64,000 nucleotides of DNA from Gymnothorax reevesii (GCA_029721435.1 CM056576.1:118719166-118783165); one strand, 5' to 3'. Positions 25,146 to 38,490 are shown, numbered from the stretch's first letter. Numbers and translations: made by a program. The notes: generated by a model not told the origin, from the sequence alone.

Positions 25146-26599
25146 ACATCTGAAGTGTAAACCAGGTCTTGAGGTCTGGTGGGAGGGAAGGGTAGGTTAC
25201 ATGCTTTAAATAACAACTCTGTAGATCTGATTATGGCCAGTGGCCAATACACTTATTCCAGCACTCAACTGATATATTTCATTGTTTTAATGCACAAAAT
25301 CAACCAATATTCTGCAAGAACTTATATTCCTGTCCTCTTGATTGGGAATATAATGACCCAGACTGATCCATTTTTACGTACCTGCATTTTTTGGTTCATA
25401 ATGCTATCCTTTCACCACAGTTACTTAAATGGGCTGTGAATAAAAGAGGACAAGTAAACTCAAAGCACAATAGACCGCAGAAATTTGAAAGTCGTCCTGT
25501 TGCTTGCAAGACTCCCGGGGGCAGGAGTATCCTCTTTCTGCATAGCCATGTCTGGGGGTATGCAAATCACTTATCAACAGCAGCCATTTCTGCCTGCTAA
25601 GCATGCACATTACAGCGTCGGCTAGCGCCTACAGAATCTGTAGAGACAAGTAAGGATGCTATAAGCTGGAAGAAGGTGTGAGATAATTCCCTTGCCCATA
25701 TGGTGGCTGCCTGCCGTGATGCAAAAAAAAAAAAAAAAAAAAAAACTGCTGTAATTTATTTTCCACAGTCACACTCGCACATGGCGAAAACCCGCAAGCA
25801 AAATACCATTTGAGACTCCTATGCGCAAATGCTCCTTACATCAACAATCTCTGAAGTTTGTGAAGATGGCAACATCTTAAGATCTCAATTCAACAAGACA
25901 AATATGAGTCGGTACATATACATTCTGACAGCTCTCCAGATATATAATCACCACGTCAGACAGTACACGGTCAGGAGTGCAGAAGAACTTGACTGTGGAG
26001 GCCTCACAAGATCGACTTCCGTCGACTTCCACAATCCATATTTGGGCCTCGCTGTGTACACAGGACATTGTAAAAGGTTTTTCTCAGACTGTTGGAAACA
26101 CAAAATCATCAGGTGTGTATTTCCCTTCAGTGTAGATAAGACCTTTGGGCTGAGTGTGCAACACGTCCACATATGTCCATATGGTGCATCAGTTAAAGGT
26201 GATGCTCAAATCCAGAAAAATGAGTAAAAAATGTCTCAGAGAGAAAACCTAATAGCTACTCTGATTTTCATCCCGAATCATTTAAGGCTGGAGCTCCCAG
26301 ATCAGAAACGCACTTGAGTGTGTCACACATCTGAATAATTGAATAAGCCAACAGTGATAACAAATATAAAACCCATTATACCCGCACCCCATTGCCATTC
26401 TCTGATGAAGAGGAGATGACAGTGGCGATACAGAGCCAATTTTGTTCTTAGACACACTTAAATGTTCAAAGTTACGGAGTCCATTTTAGCCCGCTCTTGC
26501 CAGATCGGAAATCACTGGGCTCTTTTCAGAGATGATTTAAAGCTTTAATATTAGATGGCGCTAAAGTACAGACACAGCCAGACTGATAGAAAGACAGAC
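25146..26599. other. Intergenic DNA
   Basis: A 22-bp poly-A lies at about 25723-25744. The 132-codon plus-strand frame at 25829-26227 has no recognised domain. Nothing else to name. Confidence 0.35.
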
Positions 26600-26691
26600 A
26601 GACCAACACACACACACACACACACATGCGCGAGCACATGCACACACACACACGTATAGCTATACTTGTGAAGACAATGAACTGACAGACA

Positions 26692-26727
<36 letters not shown>

Positions 26728-26965
26728 CTTCCTATGGCCTTTTCTAAACTCTAAGTACAACCAAATTATGCTTAACCCTAACCTTAATCTCACCCTAACT
26801 GTAACCATAACCCTTACTTTACAGAATTAGTCGTAATGCTTGGAGGGTGTCACACAAAATGTCCTCCCAACCCTTAAGGCACTTAAAACCTAGTTTCTAA
26901 AGAGATGGTTCTCACAAGTATACTGTAGCTGCAGTATACAATCCCACACACACACACAGACACAC
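26600..26965. repeat. CA microsatellites with telomere-like degenerate repeats
   Basis: CA runs at about 26607-26628, 26694-26723 and 26945-26972 flank a stretch of cttaaccctaaccttaatc-like degenerate CCCTAA sequence (26770-26815). Confidence 0.8.
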
Positions 26966-27614
26966 ACACACATACAGGCAAGTGCCCTTTTCAATTTGCA
27001 TCTAATATCTTGGGATAATCATCTTGAATATCACATTCTAATGGGCTCTCAATGGAAATAAATATCTACTTTAGCGCAAATATCCAAGCTTTTAAAATCC
27101 AGATCAGACAACTGAAGTGAAGAGTCTGACTCATTGTTTGAAATGAAACCCTTCAAAAATGTTCTTAAAATGGCCTTTCAAAAAATAAATGTGCGATTAC
27201 GCACACCACAACAACTCTCATGAGACATACACCTGGCTAACTCTGACACAGGTGTTCCCATTAATGGAACACAACTCAGAAACATTTCCATAAAACCTAA
27301 ATTCAGTACATGGATGGATCTGCCACCTGTTATTAAAAGTTTTTATTAAAAGTCTTCTATCCCATCACCACTTGCACATCTAATCAGCTTCACAAGCTGT
27401 TTCAAAATCTGTCTTTTGTGACATCACACGGGGGCGAGACTACCAAGAATAATGAAGAAACTGATTAACTGGTTGGCTGAACTTTAGTAATCCCTCTTGC
27501 CTCTTGGCATTTACAAAGGAACAGATTTTAAAATGGCTTGTAATGGCAAATTGGCTATGCACCTGGTGGCATGATGGAAGACCATTAACTCATTGAAAAA
27601 CTAGAAAAGCACTT
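26966..27614. other. Intergenic DNA
   Basis: Nothing recognisable. Confidence 0.3.
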
Positions 27615-27893
27615 AGAGAGCGCAGAATCTCCGCCAGGGGGCAGCAAAGCCAAAAGCACGGCGATTGGAACTCCGGCCCATTGGAAAGACTGGAAATCTT
27701 GAACTCTGGCGTATATCTCAGCAGTACTTTGGCAGTACTAGATATGCCTAAATTTAACCACCTCTTCCTGGAGTTAATACCCACCTACCCTGAAAATTTT
27801 GTCAAAATCCGGCCATAAGTTTTTGAGTTATGTTGTACACAAACAAACAAACCAACAAACAAAAACATAAACCTCCTCGGCGGAGGTTGATAA
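27615..27893. repeat. Interspersed repeat with CTCCGCC/GGCGGAGG ends
   Basis: The left end has gaatctccgcca and the right end has ctcctcggcggaggt. Between them are the phrases gtcaaaatccggccataag and an acaaacaaacaaaccaac tract that recur in fish genomes. I recognise the family by appearance but cannot name it safely. Confidence 0.55.
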
Positions 27894-27999
27894 TGTAAAT
27901 GATTAAACCTTTTCTTTCTCAACCAGAATGCTCACTGCATGGTGAGCATTGGAGGAGTTTGTAGGTCTTTTGAAAGTTACATACATGTTTGTCTCTTTC

Positions 28000-28255
28000 T
28001 CTCAATTCAATTCAATTCAAGAGGCTTAATTGACATGACTGCATGCAATACAATATTGCCAACGCGTATGAACACTTAGAATAGACAAGTAATATACATG
28101 AATAAACTATACAAAATAATTATACAAAATGGCATGGAGTACAAGAGGGGTCATGGAAGGCATGTAACATTACATCTAAACATACAACAATAGACTTATT
28201 AATGAATAAACACTAGCTATTTGGAAGACAGGGGTCTTGCCGAGCTGCAGAGCTC
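28000..28255 (-). repeat. Non-LTR retrotransposon 3' tail, minus orientation
   Basis: A short (TTCAA)n run at 28004-28020 is followed by aggcttaattgacatgactg and caatattgccaacgc, a widespread fish LINE-like terminus in which the pentanucleotide run is the tail. The family is not assigned. Confidence 0.5.
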
Positions 28256-28265
28256 ATAGCAGTCA

Positions 28266-28291
28266 GTCTCTCTCTCTCTCTCTCTCTCTCA
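28266..28291. repeat. (TC)n microsatellite
   Basis: A pure TC run of about 26 bp. Confidence 0.9.
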
Positions 28292-28330
28292 TGAAATATG
28301 TGGTAGTTGCTTCCATCAGCCCAATTTCTT

Positions 28331-28553
28331 CCTGGCTCGTCATAAAGTGATGCTACCAGACCAATCATCAATATACAACGAGAAAGAAGACTTTTGGCGT
28401 CCTTATTTGAGGCCAGTTAAAAACAAATCCTACCTTCTAACCCTTAATCCGAACCTTAACCCTAAATGTCAAATAAGGATGCAAAAAGCCTCCGGTTTGT
28501 TGTGTATCAATGCTCGGTTCGTTAGCCTCACGATATGACAAGTCGAGATGAGA
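28331..28553. mobile_element. TIR element with telomere-like core, copy 2
   Basis: The ends ggctcgtcataaagtgatgc and gatatgacaagtcgagatga are inverted relatives. The interior holds ttaaccctaaatgtc and the aaggatgcaaaaagcc block shared with 36342-36494. Confidence 0.6.
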
Positions 28554-30949
28554 ATATGTTCCTTTCATACAGTGTGCAAATTGGAAATTATATTTATTTT
28601 TCCAATTTTTGAGTTCAACTTTTCAGATTCCACAAAACAAGAATATGCTTTGTGTTGGCACCATCCCAGCCTTTTGGATTCTTTGTATTAATATTCTGGT
28701 AGTTTACAATACATAAACAATTTGATATTATATGATTCATAAACAATTCTTCTGCCACAAAGATGGTAAGTGTAACCAATGCAGGAATGCAGTTTACAAA
28801 GCAGGATTTTAGAGTGAAAAACATAATGGCTCTTTTGACTCAATGCTCCAAATTTTGGATAATTCAGAATTTTACCCAGTTTTACAGACAGTTTTAGCAG
28901 TAATCTAGCAAATACAGTAAATCCAGCATTGTGAAATAGTGTGAAGGATGCACCACTATCGCGCTTCATCTATGGTAAGAAGCTGACCTATATCTTATTG
29001 GTCCATGTCCAATAATTTTTGCTACAGACTCGCAGATCTCAGCTGATCCCTCACCAAAAAGATTTTTAAACCTGTACCCGCAGAAAGGGTCGAGGAAAAC
29101 AACAGAGGAATCTATGACTTTTCCGGCACTGCCGTGATCAAAATATTTTCCAACTCTCAAAATGTAACATTCTCAGGGGGGCCTGAGAAAGCACTATTAC
29201 TTTTTCCTTATGAAATTAATCTGCCTCTCGTTCGCTGTCTCGCGCTCTGACGCGCTCTCGCTCTCGCTAGCCAATTTTTCCGTTACACTTCGTGGACCAT
29301 AATCCTACTCAGAATGCTAGAGGCTATTGAAAAGCTAAGGTACTGTACATTAGCAGTGTCTCCCGAGTGCAAGAAGAAATACCCGGGGCAATGGCAACAA
29401 CGGCTGTCTCCGCCTAAAAAATGGCTAAAATACTTTCCCAAACCAGACAACTCAAGAATGGATTGGAAACTCCTCAGGGTACAGCAGAGAGCAGGAGGCC
29501 CAAGCAGGCCCCAACCATTTTTGCAGTCGACACTGCCTGATTACGAGGTAATGGCAATGGCAATCTGAGAGGCTGTTATTGATTCGGCAGCGCTAGGGCT
29601 GTCACAACTCTCGCTACTTTCAAACCACTGCTTGAAACTGGGGGTGTTACTTCCCTGTTTTCTGTGTGAACCAAAAAACAGACAATGTCAGGATCGCACT
29701 TTTCCTGCAACGATGCGCTTGACTTTCAGGTTTTTACCGTTCTCCTGAAAGCTGTATAATTGGATCTCTGATCTGTGATGTGACTCTACTCCATGGCATT
29801 GCTGGGTGCTTTGTCTGAGGGTGATATCCTTTTAAAAAGCTTTCCACTCACTACTCCGCTGCACTTTGTGGATGGTGAGCTGGTACTGGGCTTATAAATC
29901 CACTGGGCTAGACAGACCTCTAGCAGGGACCACAGTAATATTGACTATGACTATGCACAACAGAGAAGTGGTTTTCCTCCTATAATATGCATGGCAAACA
30001 CTCTCTTGAGTGCTGAATGAACCAATGCCTAGTCAGGAGTAAATAAGCCAAATGCATATGGCACACTGTCAAAGCAACCAACTGAAAAAAAAAAAAAAAC
30101 AAGTGAGAAAAAGCACAAAAATATTACCAGAGCAAGGATGATTTTTTTTTTATTTGTAAGATGATAGCAAAAATTCAAGATGACAGATAAACCACTGAAA
30201 AGTAAAACTGTGCATTGAGCTTCTAAATATGTTTGCGACTATAAATACGGGGTGAAACAACTTGCGCATTTCCTGAAATTGGAGTTAATGCCTTTGTCAC
30301 GTCGGGAAGCAGAAAATACGTTCAATGGGATTTTTATGAGAAAATCGAGGACAAACAAGTTTGACTCAAACATTGTACGACTGCCTTAGCATATTTCTAT
30401 CGCTGCCAAATTAAGCAGTGCCAAGAGTAGCTTGGTAAACAAATGCATTTTCAATGCTCTGTAAATTTCAATGATACTTTCAAGTTGGTTGAATTGAGGA
30501 GAAGAATTTTTTTTTTTATTGCTCATGATGATATTTTAGGATATTTTACTGGATAGATTTAACAGTCTTTTTTGCCTAAATTATGAAGAACCAGAGATCT
30601 ACTGCGATACCGTTACATTATTCAAAAGTCATAAATGATTTTTCAATGTCGCAATTCTATTTTTGAATACAGAGAACCAGTGAGTCTGTAATGTTTCTGA
30701 TACTAAATATGTGCCTGCAGCTCCTTCCACCTCAGTACGTGCGCAGTTAAAGGCATTTCCTTCTCCTTGTCATACATGTAGCCAGCCCCCCAATTTGTTT
30801 TCAGCTTATTTTTTTTAGCTTTCCTTTAATTTCAGCTCTCTCTTTCAGTCTGTCTCTCAAAACCTCTTTTACAGGCTTTTCCCCTGTCATACCCTCTCAC
30901 ACACCAAAAAGTACTTAAAAACCCATCAGCACTCAGGCGCCCTCACCTT
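28554..30949. other. Intergenic DNA
   Basis: No identified gene. Short frames at 28966-29160 (minus) and 29314-29568 (plus) have fairly balanced composition but no domain I recognise; they may be worn transposon or gene debris. A local run of ctctcgctctcgct lies near 29245. Confidence 0.35.
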
Positions 30950-30988
30950 CACACACACATACACACACACCCACGCACGTGCACATAC

Positions 30989-31041
<53 letters not shown>

Positions 31042-31140
31042 CATACACACGCATGCACACAGCAATAGTAACACATGCACGTGCTCGCACACACACTCAC
31101 ACACACAGACACACACAAATGCACACACATACACACACCA
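30950..31140. repeat. (CA)n microsatellite, compound
   Basis: CA tract with a pure core at about 30990-31039 and imperfect flanks. The cysteine/valine-rich frames are artefacts. Confidence 0.95.
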
Positions 31141-33084
31141 ACAAACTTCCAGTACAAATAGAAACTCATATATACACAATTAGGACATCATAATTCTTAT
31201 ATTTTAGTTTAATATAGGTTACTAAGACCCACCCACTTTCACGATCAAAACATTCAGAACATAGAAGTACCTACAAGCTCTCAGTACAAACAAAAATAGA
31301 TAGATACATGATGATGACATTATATTATATTTTGGTGTACTATGGGCGAATATGAATTTACTATACACAGATTAAAGAAATGCGCTTTGTGTTTCATATT
31401 TGGGTGATTCCTACCTTTCCGTGTGTCCCCGGACCCTTCTAAGAGCACTACATTGGGACTGCTAGCAATAGAAGCTTAGATCCCATATTCTGAAACCTTA
31501 TGAATCTTCAGTTGATGTAACGACTGTTAGTTGTCAATATGACTCTTTTTGGAGCTTCTAATGAGGATAATCTCAGTGAAATATTGAGATTGCTTGGTGG
31601 TCTTAACATATGAGGAGTACTACACTTCAGAAGTCTATTGTTTTGCCTTCAGGTCTGTACAATCTACACCTTTCAAATCACTACAGCACATTAAGAACCT
31701 CTTAAGAATCAACAAATACCCCTGGGAAATTTTGATCAATAAAGGGACTTGCTTATGGGTTCCGCACTGAATGCAATGCATTGTTTATATCTGGAACTGA
31801 AGCAAATTAACCTTCTCAGAAAGTCATGGTCAATACTGAAATCAGATACAGCCCTGCATAGCATGAAAAATCCCCTCAGTACTGTGCAGTACTTCTCTTG
31901 TCTATTGGGAACTTGCTACTGGACTTGCTTCACCTGTTTAAGTGATATAGTCCTCCAGTCATTTTGGATTGCAAAAAACTCAGTGATTACATGAACTAAA
32001 GAGCAGGCAGGCCGGATTCACTTACGATGTGGGGGGCCAAAAAGTGCCATGTTGTGTGTTCAGCTCATTCACAGAGCCTCTATTCCGTGCACCTCATCCG
32101 TGCCCCTATACTGCAACACTTGCGGTATAATAAATAAAAAAATACATTTGGCTCATTTCCGTTATACCAGACACACATGCCCCAAATCCACCACCTCTTC
32201 TTTAAAACTAATGCTTTGGACTTTTCATTTCAATGTACATCATGAATCAATGCATAGTGAGGTCCGTGGCTGGGTAGACAGGATCAGCCAGAGTTTAGGT
32301 CACATTGTACATACATGAAAAAATGTTTATTAAGTTTATTAAGTTATTACAACCAGCGCAAAATCCAAAAAGTTTTAATTATTGACTATTTACCTTGGGC
32401 ATACTACTTCTTGCAAATTATAATTGCAGTAGTTCTACCTATGGTTTTTCCAGCAGATAAAGTGGATCAGAATGCTAGTTTAAGATAGCAAAAACGAATT
32501 GTAGCACGCTCCTCAAAGTGTTATAGACCTACGTAAAACACACTAAGGGTTACTACAATATTTAATCCTATAATATGAAGTTTCCTATGTATTTCTTAAC
32601 ATTATCATCTTAAAATTATTATTATAATAATGGTCATTATCAAGAACAATAAGGCATAATGATGAACGACACATTAACATAACTTTATTGAGATGAACTG
32701 AAATTTTGTGAACAGCAAGTAATTGTGGGAACAACAATCAGCGAGCGAGCGGACATTGCAAAAACAGTTGATCTGCGCTCATGCTCATGGCCATTACCCA
32801 GATACACTTGCTGTCTAAATGACGATATCAACAACAAAATAAAATGATCAATTGTCCAAAAAGAAATCTAACTTGTTTAATGTTATAACAACTTATGTTC
32901 AATTAAAATGATGAATAATGTACCATGATGACCTTGACTTGCCAGCACCATGACTGAGAAATGAATGCAGTTGCAGTGGTATAATATCACTTTTAATAGC
33001 CAGCAAATGTACAGACCTGATGCCAATTAACTTCATTACTTGCTAAATGTTCTTAAAACTGATTCTGTGATATGTTAATTGCTA
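31141..33084. other. Intergenic DNA
   Basis: Nothing recognisable. Frames at 31749-31994 and 32049-32318 show no domain. Confidence 0.3.
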
Positions 33085-33318
33085 CTTCAGCCCTTTTTTG
33101 CCTGTGTCCCAACTTTTTTGAGGCTTGTTGCTGCCAGAAAATTTGAAATGAGCTCATTTTGAGGATAAAAATGTAAAATGTCTCAGTTTCAACATTTTAA
33201 ATGTTGTCTATGTTCTATTGCAAATAACACATTGGCTCATGTGATCTAAAAGTCACTGCATTTTGATTTTATTCACAATTTACACTTCGTCCCGACTATC
33301 TTGGAATTGTGGTTGTAT
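33085..33318. mobile_element. Nonautonomous DNA-transposon fragment
   Basis: The block runs from tgtcccaacttttttgaggc to cgtcccgactatcttggaat. Both ends relate to the common fish terminus gtcccaacttttttggaatt, in opposite orientation. The interior phrases ctcagtttcaacattt and cattttgattttattca recur across fish genomes. Confidence 0.65.
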
Positions 33319-34870
33319 ATTTGTTTTTTTTTTCTCGTCTGGGGTCATTGCTGTTTTTCTTCGTTTGTCACTCTTCCTGTGCTGTGATACAGCTTACCCA
33401 TTGGTGATTCGACCGCAGCTGATTGGGTGGACTTTAAAGCGGAAGCTGCAGGAGCAGACTGGACCCCGCCTCCTTCCTTACTTCCTATGTGTCAACGCAT
33501 CCAGTTTAATGGTTACCTTTGTAAAAGCTTGTAAGAATTGTAAAACCTGGCAATGTAATTTGTCACGTTTTAAACTTTGTAGGGGCTTGTTGTTCATCTG
33601 TCCAGTGTACAAAAGCCTCTTCAGGTCGTGAATTTAAAGTAGTCCTGGAAACAGGGTTGGGGAAGAGCCCCCTTTTTTATGTATATCTGTTCTCCTGTAT
33701 TGATGGCTTGGTAGGTACTACCAAATTTTGTTTGGTACAGCAAATGTTATTTTGGCCGGTCCTTTCCCAGAGGTTGGCTAGTTTTAAGTAAGATAAATTG
33801 GAAATTGTGAACTGCAAATCTGTTTGTTTGGATCCCTTGGGAGTTAGGAAGGTCACTTTTATGCTGCACTCTGATTTTCTTCTAGACAGGGCGTTACAGC
33901 CGTCAAAAAAGTGCAAGTTATTCTTGCCAAGGGCACTGACACAATCCCATACCATGACAGACAGTCTGGACGGTCCTTTTCTTCTTCGGTCTGAATCACA
34001 CAGCATCCATTTCTTCAACACTCACAGAAATATTGAATCCTAACTTTCAAGATTTATGAAATATATATGCTCCAAAAAATGTTTTTGAACATAAACATAC
34101 CAAATAAACTTTACTTGATGCACATGCATCATGCAATTATTTAAACTATGTTAATATGTATTAAGTAATTAGATTTAATATATTTTAGAATTGAAGTAAT
34201 TATACAGATTATAATTGATTTCAATACAAAAATTAAAAAAATTAGCATTTAAATAAAATCAAGTAGATTTATATGCTTAAAATTAAACTCTACCATGATT
34301 CATTTCTCTGAGTGAAGAAAAGCCCTTAATTATTGATTTGTTTGACCACAATGCACATTCTCCTCCATGTCATGGTCCAACAGAGGTCAACCTAAGGTAA
34401 CTGAGATGACCCTAATTTGTGAATAAAACAATGTTTTATATAACTTGACGAAAGTATGCCAAATTAATCTTGAGCCCATGTGGTAATATTACTTCAAAGG
34501 CAGTTCTTTAAACAGTGATGTCTGAGTGGTCTGAAATCACAAGTATTTAGCTTGGGCTCGCACCCTTACCCTTTATGCATAGAAATTCCTTGAATCTTTT
34601 TATTATTTTATACACTGTAAAGGGGGAAATATCCATATCCCTTCCTATCTTTCTTTGAGCAACATTTTTTTAAACCTCTTAATTTATTTTGCATGCACTT
34701 GAGGGCAAATTGGTAATCAGTGGCCTATCTTTGCTTCTCAATGACTAAGCCTTACCTGTATGCTGCTTTTGCAAAAAAGTCACAATCATAATCGCCTGCT
34801 AACATCAACTGTTTCAAGTCACCTTACTGATCCTTTTTTTTTTTTTTAAAACCTCATTACTAATCTTAAT
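33319..34870. other. Intergenic DNA
   Basis: Nothing named. The frame at 33263-33631 overlaps the transposon end and has no domain. Confidence 0.3.
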
Positions 34871-35775
34871 TTGACCCTGTCCAAACATTTTTTGGAATGC
34901 CTTGCATGGCATGAAATGAAATGAAGTTGACCAGTCAAATCATTGAATGTCTTAATATTTTTATGTTGTCTGCAATGCAATATGTTATGGTTCAGACTGG
35001 GAATCAAGTGCAGAAACAGACTTGCAACAAAACCGACATGATAGGCAGAACTTCGCCTGCTATCACCAGCCAGTGGCTTCCAGTGTGCCGCCAGCACTGG
35101 GCTACCCACGAAGACAAGGGTTGATGCTTGAGACAAATTTGGTCGCCGTCCTGGCCCCAGATTAGGGTTGGAAGCTTGTTCCTGACAAACTTGATAAAAA
35201 AAAGTAGCCTTGCAAGGGTTAAAAATAACTGTCCCAGTCCTGGGCCCTGATTAGGATTCAAAGTTTGTTCTTGAAAACAGCAGTCGATGAACAGGATGAA
35301 GTTAAGCTAACTTGGATTTGGTTCCAATCCTGAAATGTGATTTAGGGTTGGAAGCTTGTTCAAATTAATTAAGCTTGTTCAAATTAAGTAATTATAATGA
35401 AGGTTCACAGAGACTTTGGCTGCCACTAAACTGCTAGTTGCAGAAAGATGATGAAGAGGTTTATCGTACGTATGACTATAATCTTAGTGTGAATGCGACT
35501 GCGCACTCCAGCAACAAGCACAAGCACTGGAAGGCTTAAATACCCATCGCTTGCTCATTAGGAAACCAGCGACGAACAAGAAACAGCGCAAGACGTACAC
35601 CAATCACAACACAAATACACCTAACAGACACGCATGCTGCTGAACTGTGAAGAGACACACTTGGGATTCGCACGAGGGTTGTGACAGAAACAGAAGTCAA
35701 AGTAAATTTATAAATCACTACTTTCTGTTTTTATGAGCATTTTTTTCATGCAATCCCGACTTTCTCACGGTTAGG
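34871..35775. mobile_element. DNA-transposon fragment split by a solo LTR
   Basis: The left part (34871-34982: cctgtccaaacattttttgg, atgaaatgaagttgaccag) and the right part (35687-35775: agaagtcaaagtaaatttat, aatcactactttctgttttt) are the two halves of one common fish repeat. They would be contiguous without the block in between. Confidence 0.7.
34983..35686 (-). mobile_element. Solo LTR (gypsy-like), minus orientation
   Basis: On the plus strand it begins TGTTATGGTTC and ends TTGTGACA, so on the minus strand it is TG...CA. A TATA-like box in reverse complement (plus ggcttaaatacccat, near 35535) matches an LTR promoter. It interrupts a DNA-transposon copy. A clean 5-bp target duplication is not visible (caata versus gaaac). 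Confidence 0.6.
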
Positions 35776-36341
35776 GTTATACTTGTTTTCATGTTTGGAA
35801 ATGGCCAGACAATAAACGATTGAGCCACGCCATTTTCAACTCCAGAGACATTTATGCAATCTGGGAACTGGGGCTTCAAGGCCAAATTCCACTCTGTCCT
35901 GCTGCTGATTCATTTTCCCCAAACTGACCCCAGGCTCTACCACTAAGTGCATCACTGGAACATGAGTGGATAAAATTTAGCAGTTAAACATCGTTTAGTG
36001 GAGATGAACGCATATGCGTGTATACAGTAAAGATGGTCACAGAGGAGGAAGCTGAATTCACTGATTGCTCTAAATAATCAATTTAAGTAGGTGCAATTAT
36101 AATAGTATATACTGCACATACCCATTGCAATGTTTGACATAAACATAAAAAATATTCTCCTAACAGCTCACAGTCTAACAGCTTTGCTCATGTAAGGAGA
36201 CAAGTCTTAAGTCACAGCAAGATGACCCCATGCAAGCACATCATGGACAGAGAGTTAACATGTACTGCCATGCTCGATTACAAATGGTCTATATATTGTT
36301 TAAGACAACCTTCCTCAAAATATTAGCCTAATAGAGCTCAG
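35776..36341. other. Intergenic DNA
   Basis: Nothing recognisable. Confidence 0.3.
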
Positions 36342-36494
36342 TCTTATCCCGACGTGTCATATAGTGACGCTACCTGACTAAAACGAACCCTAACCCCGAA
36401 CCCTTAACCCAAACCCTAACCCTAAGCATCAAACAAGGATGCCAAAATTGACACTTAGTCGCGCACTGTCATTTTATGACGAGTCGGGATGAGA
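36342..36494. mobile_element. TIR element with telomere-like core, best copy
   Basis: 153 bp. Ends tcttatcccgacgtgtcata and tatgacgagtcgggatgaga match as inverted repeats over about 27 bp (about 22 identical). The core is made of degenerate CCCTAA units (aaccctaaccccgaaccct) and a caaggatgccaaaa block shared with the copies at 28331 and 3226. No transposase or target duplication seen. Confidence 0.7.
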
Positions 36495-37439
36495 ATGTGT
36501 TGTCTAGTAATGCAGTAATCTGTCCACAGAAGTGTACCAACTTGCACTATCAAACATATTCTTCATGACGCATATGTGATGTGTCATACAAATAACATTC
36601 CACTCATTACATGCACGGACACATTTTTTTTTCTTGTTTTTATTCAAGATGATTCTGTAAAATAATAGACCATGCAAACTGAGTGAAGTGCGATACTCTC
36701 CACACAATTACTTTCTGTAAAGTGCACTTGGGTTTCTTTTGTTGATAGGCAGCACATGACATCTGAGAGGGGCCTTTGACTTGTTTCCACTGCGTGGGAG
36801 AATTTCCATAAAAAAAGCTGAGGTAAAGTAAATTGGTCAAACATGGCTTCTTCGAGTGCGGTTCTGACAGAGGGCTCCTAACAAGCATTTCCTCCACCTT
36901 CCTGCTTGAAATTGGTGGCTATGCACTGTGGATAAACGCACTGCCCCTGTTCCCAGGAATCACACACGGGCAGCAAAGCAGAAAACTGTTCACAAGGGTC
37001 TCCACAGAATATGGCTGGAACAAGCCACTGACATGAGGACAAAAGAAACTTGAAACAATGCAACCATGACAGGCAAACAACTTTAGACCTCTCTGGACCC
37101 TGCTCTGGCAAAATTGGCAGTGACTATACAGACAATGTTTTTGGATGAGCCACTGTTTTTTTTACATTTTGATTGGCTGCCAAAAATGTTAGGGCATTGC
37201 TGCCTGTGGTATACAGATGAACAACACTGCTGGTATGTTTTGAATTCGCATTGTTTCACTAGTGTTGCCACTTGCAAGAACCAGGTTGAGAAGAAACCCA
37301 CACAGTTTTTTTGGAGCATCATTACTGGATATAAACAGTCTGGAAGTGGGCAACAAGAAATCAATGATTTGTTTTAACCTTTAAATTTTGAGAGAGAAAG
37401 GTCAAGATGAATCATGAATTCATAGAGGCACTCTCTGTC
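36495..37439. other. Intergenic DNA
   Basis: Several overlapping short frames on both strands, none with a domain I recognise. Confidence 0.3.
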
Positions 37440-37590
37440 CAGGGTGGCACGGTCATGCAGAGAGTAGCACTGTTGCTCCACACATAAAAGGTCAGTGCTT
37501 TTTGAGCAGAGTTTGTGCGTTCGCCCCACGTTTGTGTGGGTTTACCTCAGTGTACTCTGGTGTCCTCCCTCATTTAAGTGCACCTGTTAT
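37440..37590 (+). repeat. L2-type unit, 5' half fragment
   Basis: agggtggcacggtcatgcag, ttgctccacacataaaaggtc, tgtgtgggtttacctcagtg and actctggtgtcctccc follow the order of the fish L2-type unit. Confidence 0.65.
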
Positions 37591-38389
37591 GATTTTTCAT
37601 CATTATAATATCATAGTGTGAATCATATCATTTTCATACGCATTTAAAAGGTCTGAGTCGGAAAACAACTTGAAGTCACCGCCAGAAGAAGCGCTCACTG
37701 CCACAAAACGCACTACTCCAGAGCTGACAGAACCGCACCAATAGCTTCTGGCCATTTTATTCATCAATTGGCGATGTTACCAATTGAATTTTCGCGCGAA
37801 GAAGATAGTTCAGCGCACCCCTGAATCAAGTGGGTACTGCCTGCAAGGCTACACCACTGTTTGTTTTCGAGTTCAGTTACACTCTGGAGGGGAAATCCAT
37901 TTATGGTAAGGGACGTGACACACGCGTTGAACGGTGGGCCAATCACAAGTGAGTGATCAAGTTAACCAATCACAGCACGCTGGGGTTTTCGGTGCGTTTC
38001 ACGGACAGATACTGCAGAAATGGCCAGCATGATTTTTTTAACAATGACATATTTAGACCTTTTTTTCGTAGACTTCAAGAATACAAGAATGAACAATACA
38101 AAGTCACTTAATAGGTACACTTTAAAGGTATGCATACTGGGCTATTAAGAAACTGCAAACAGGATTTAGTGTGGGAGCGAATAGCGTGTGGCCCCTGTGC
38201 TGGATTAGCAAGATATTCAGGGTCTATCTCGGCCTCTCACCCATTGTACACAGGGACAAGCACCATTCTTAAAACAGGATTAAGCAAGTTAAATAAAACA
38301 AAGATGGAATGACCTTGATTGACTTTGGTGATGATGATTATTTGATGAAAATGATAGATTATTTTGACGTTAATTTGAGCATTGATTGT
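37591..38389. other. Unidentified sequence
   Basis: Balanced composition around 37640-37990, no gene recognised. Confidence 0.3.
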
Positions 38390-38480
38390 TTGAGTTTCTT
38401 TTGATGGACTGGCGATTTGTCCAGAGTGTCCTGCCTCCTGCCCATGGGTCTTTCACGACCCTGACCAGGAACAAGCAGGT
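38390..38480 (+). repeat. L2-type 3' fragment
   Basis: gatggactggcgatttgtcc, agtgtcctgcctcctgccc and cacgaccctgacc match the middle of the L2-type tail. Confidence 0.6.
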
Positions 38481-38490
38481 TGTCACAACC

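Noticed and set aside
28966..29160. 64-codon minus-strand frame with balanced composition (GKYFDHGSAG, RFKNLFGEG)
   Set aside because: It looked like a worn transposase or gene fragment, but I could not match it to a family with any confidence.
30933..31179. Cysteine/valine-rich open frames on the minus strand
   Set aside because: They translate a CA microsatellite; the same artefact occurs at 12382-12594, 14188-14413 and 26526-26808.
36385..36425. CCCTAA-like repeats as an interstitial telomere
   Set aside because: They are short, degenerate and sit between the inverted ends of a small repeat found elsewhere in the window.
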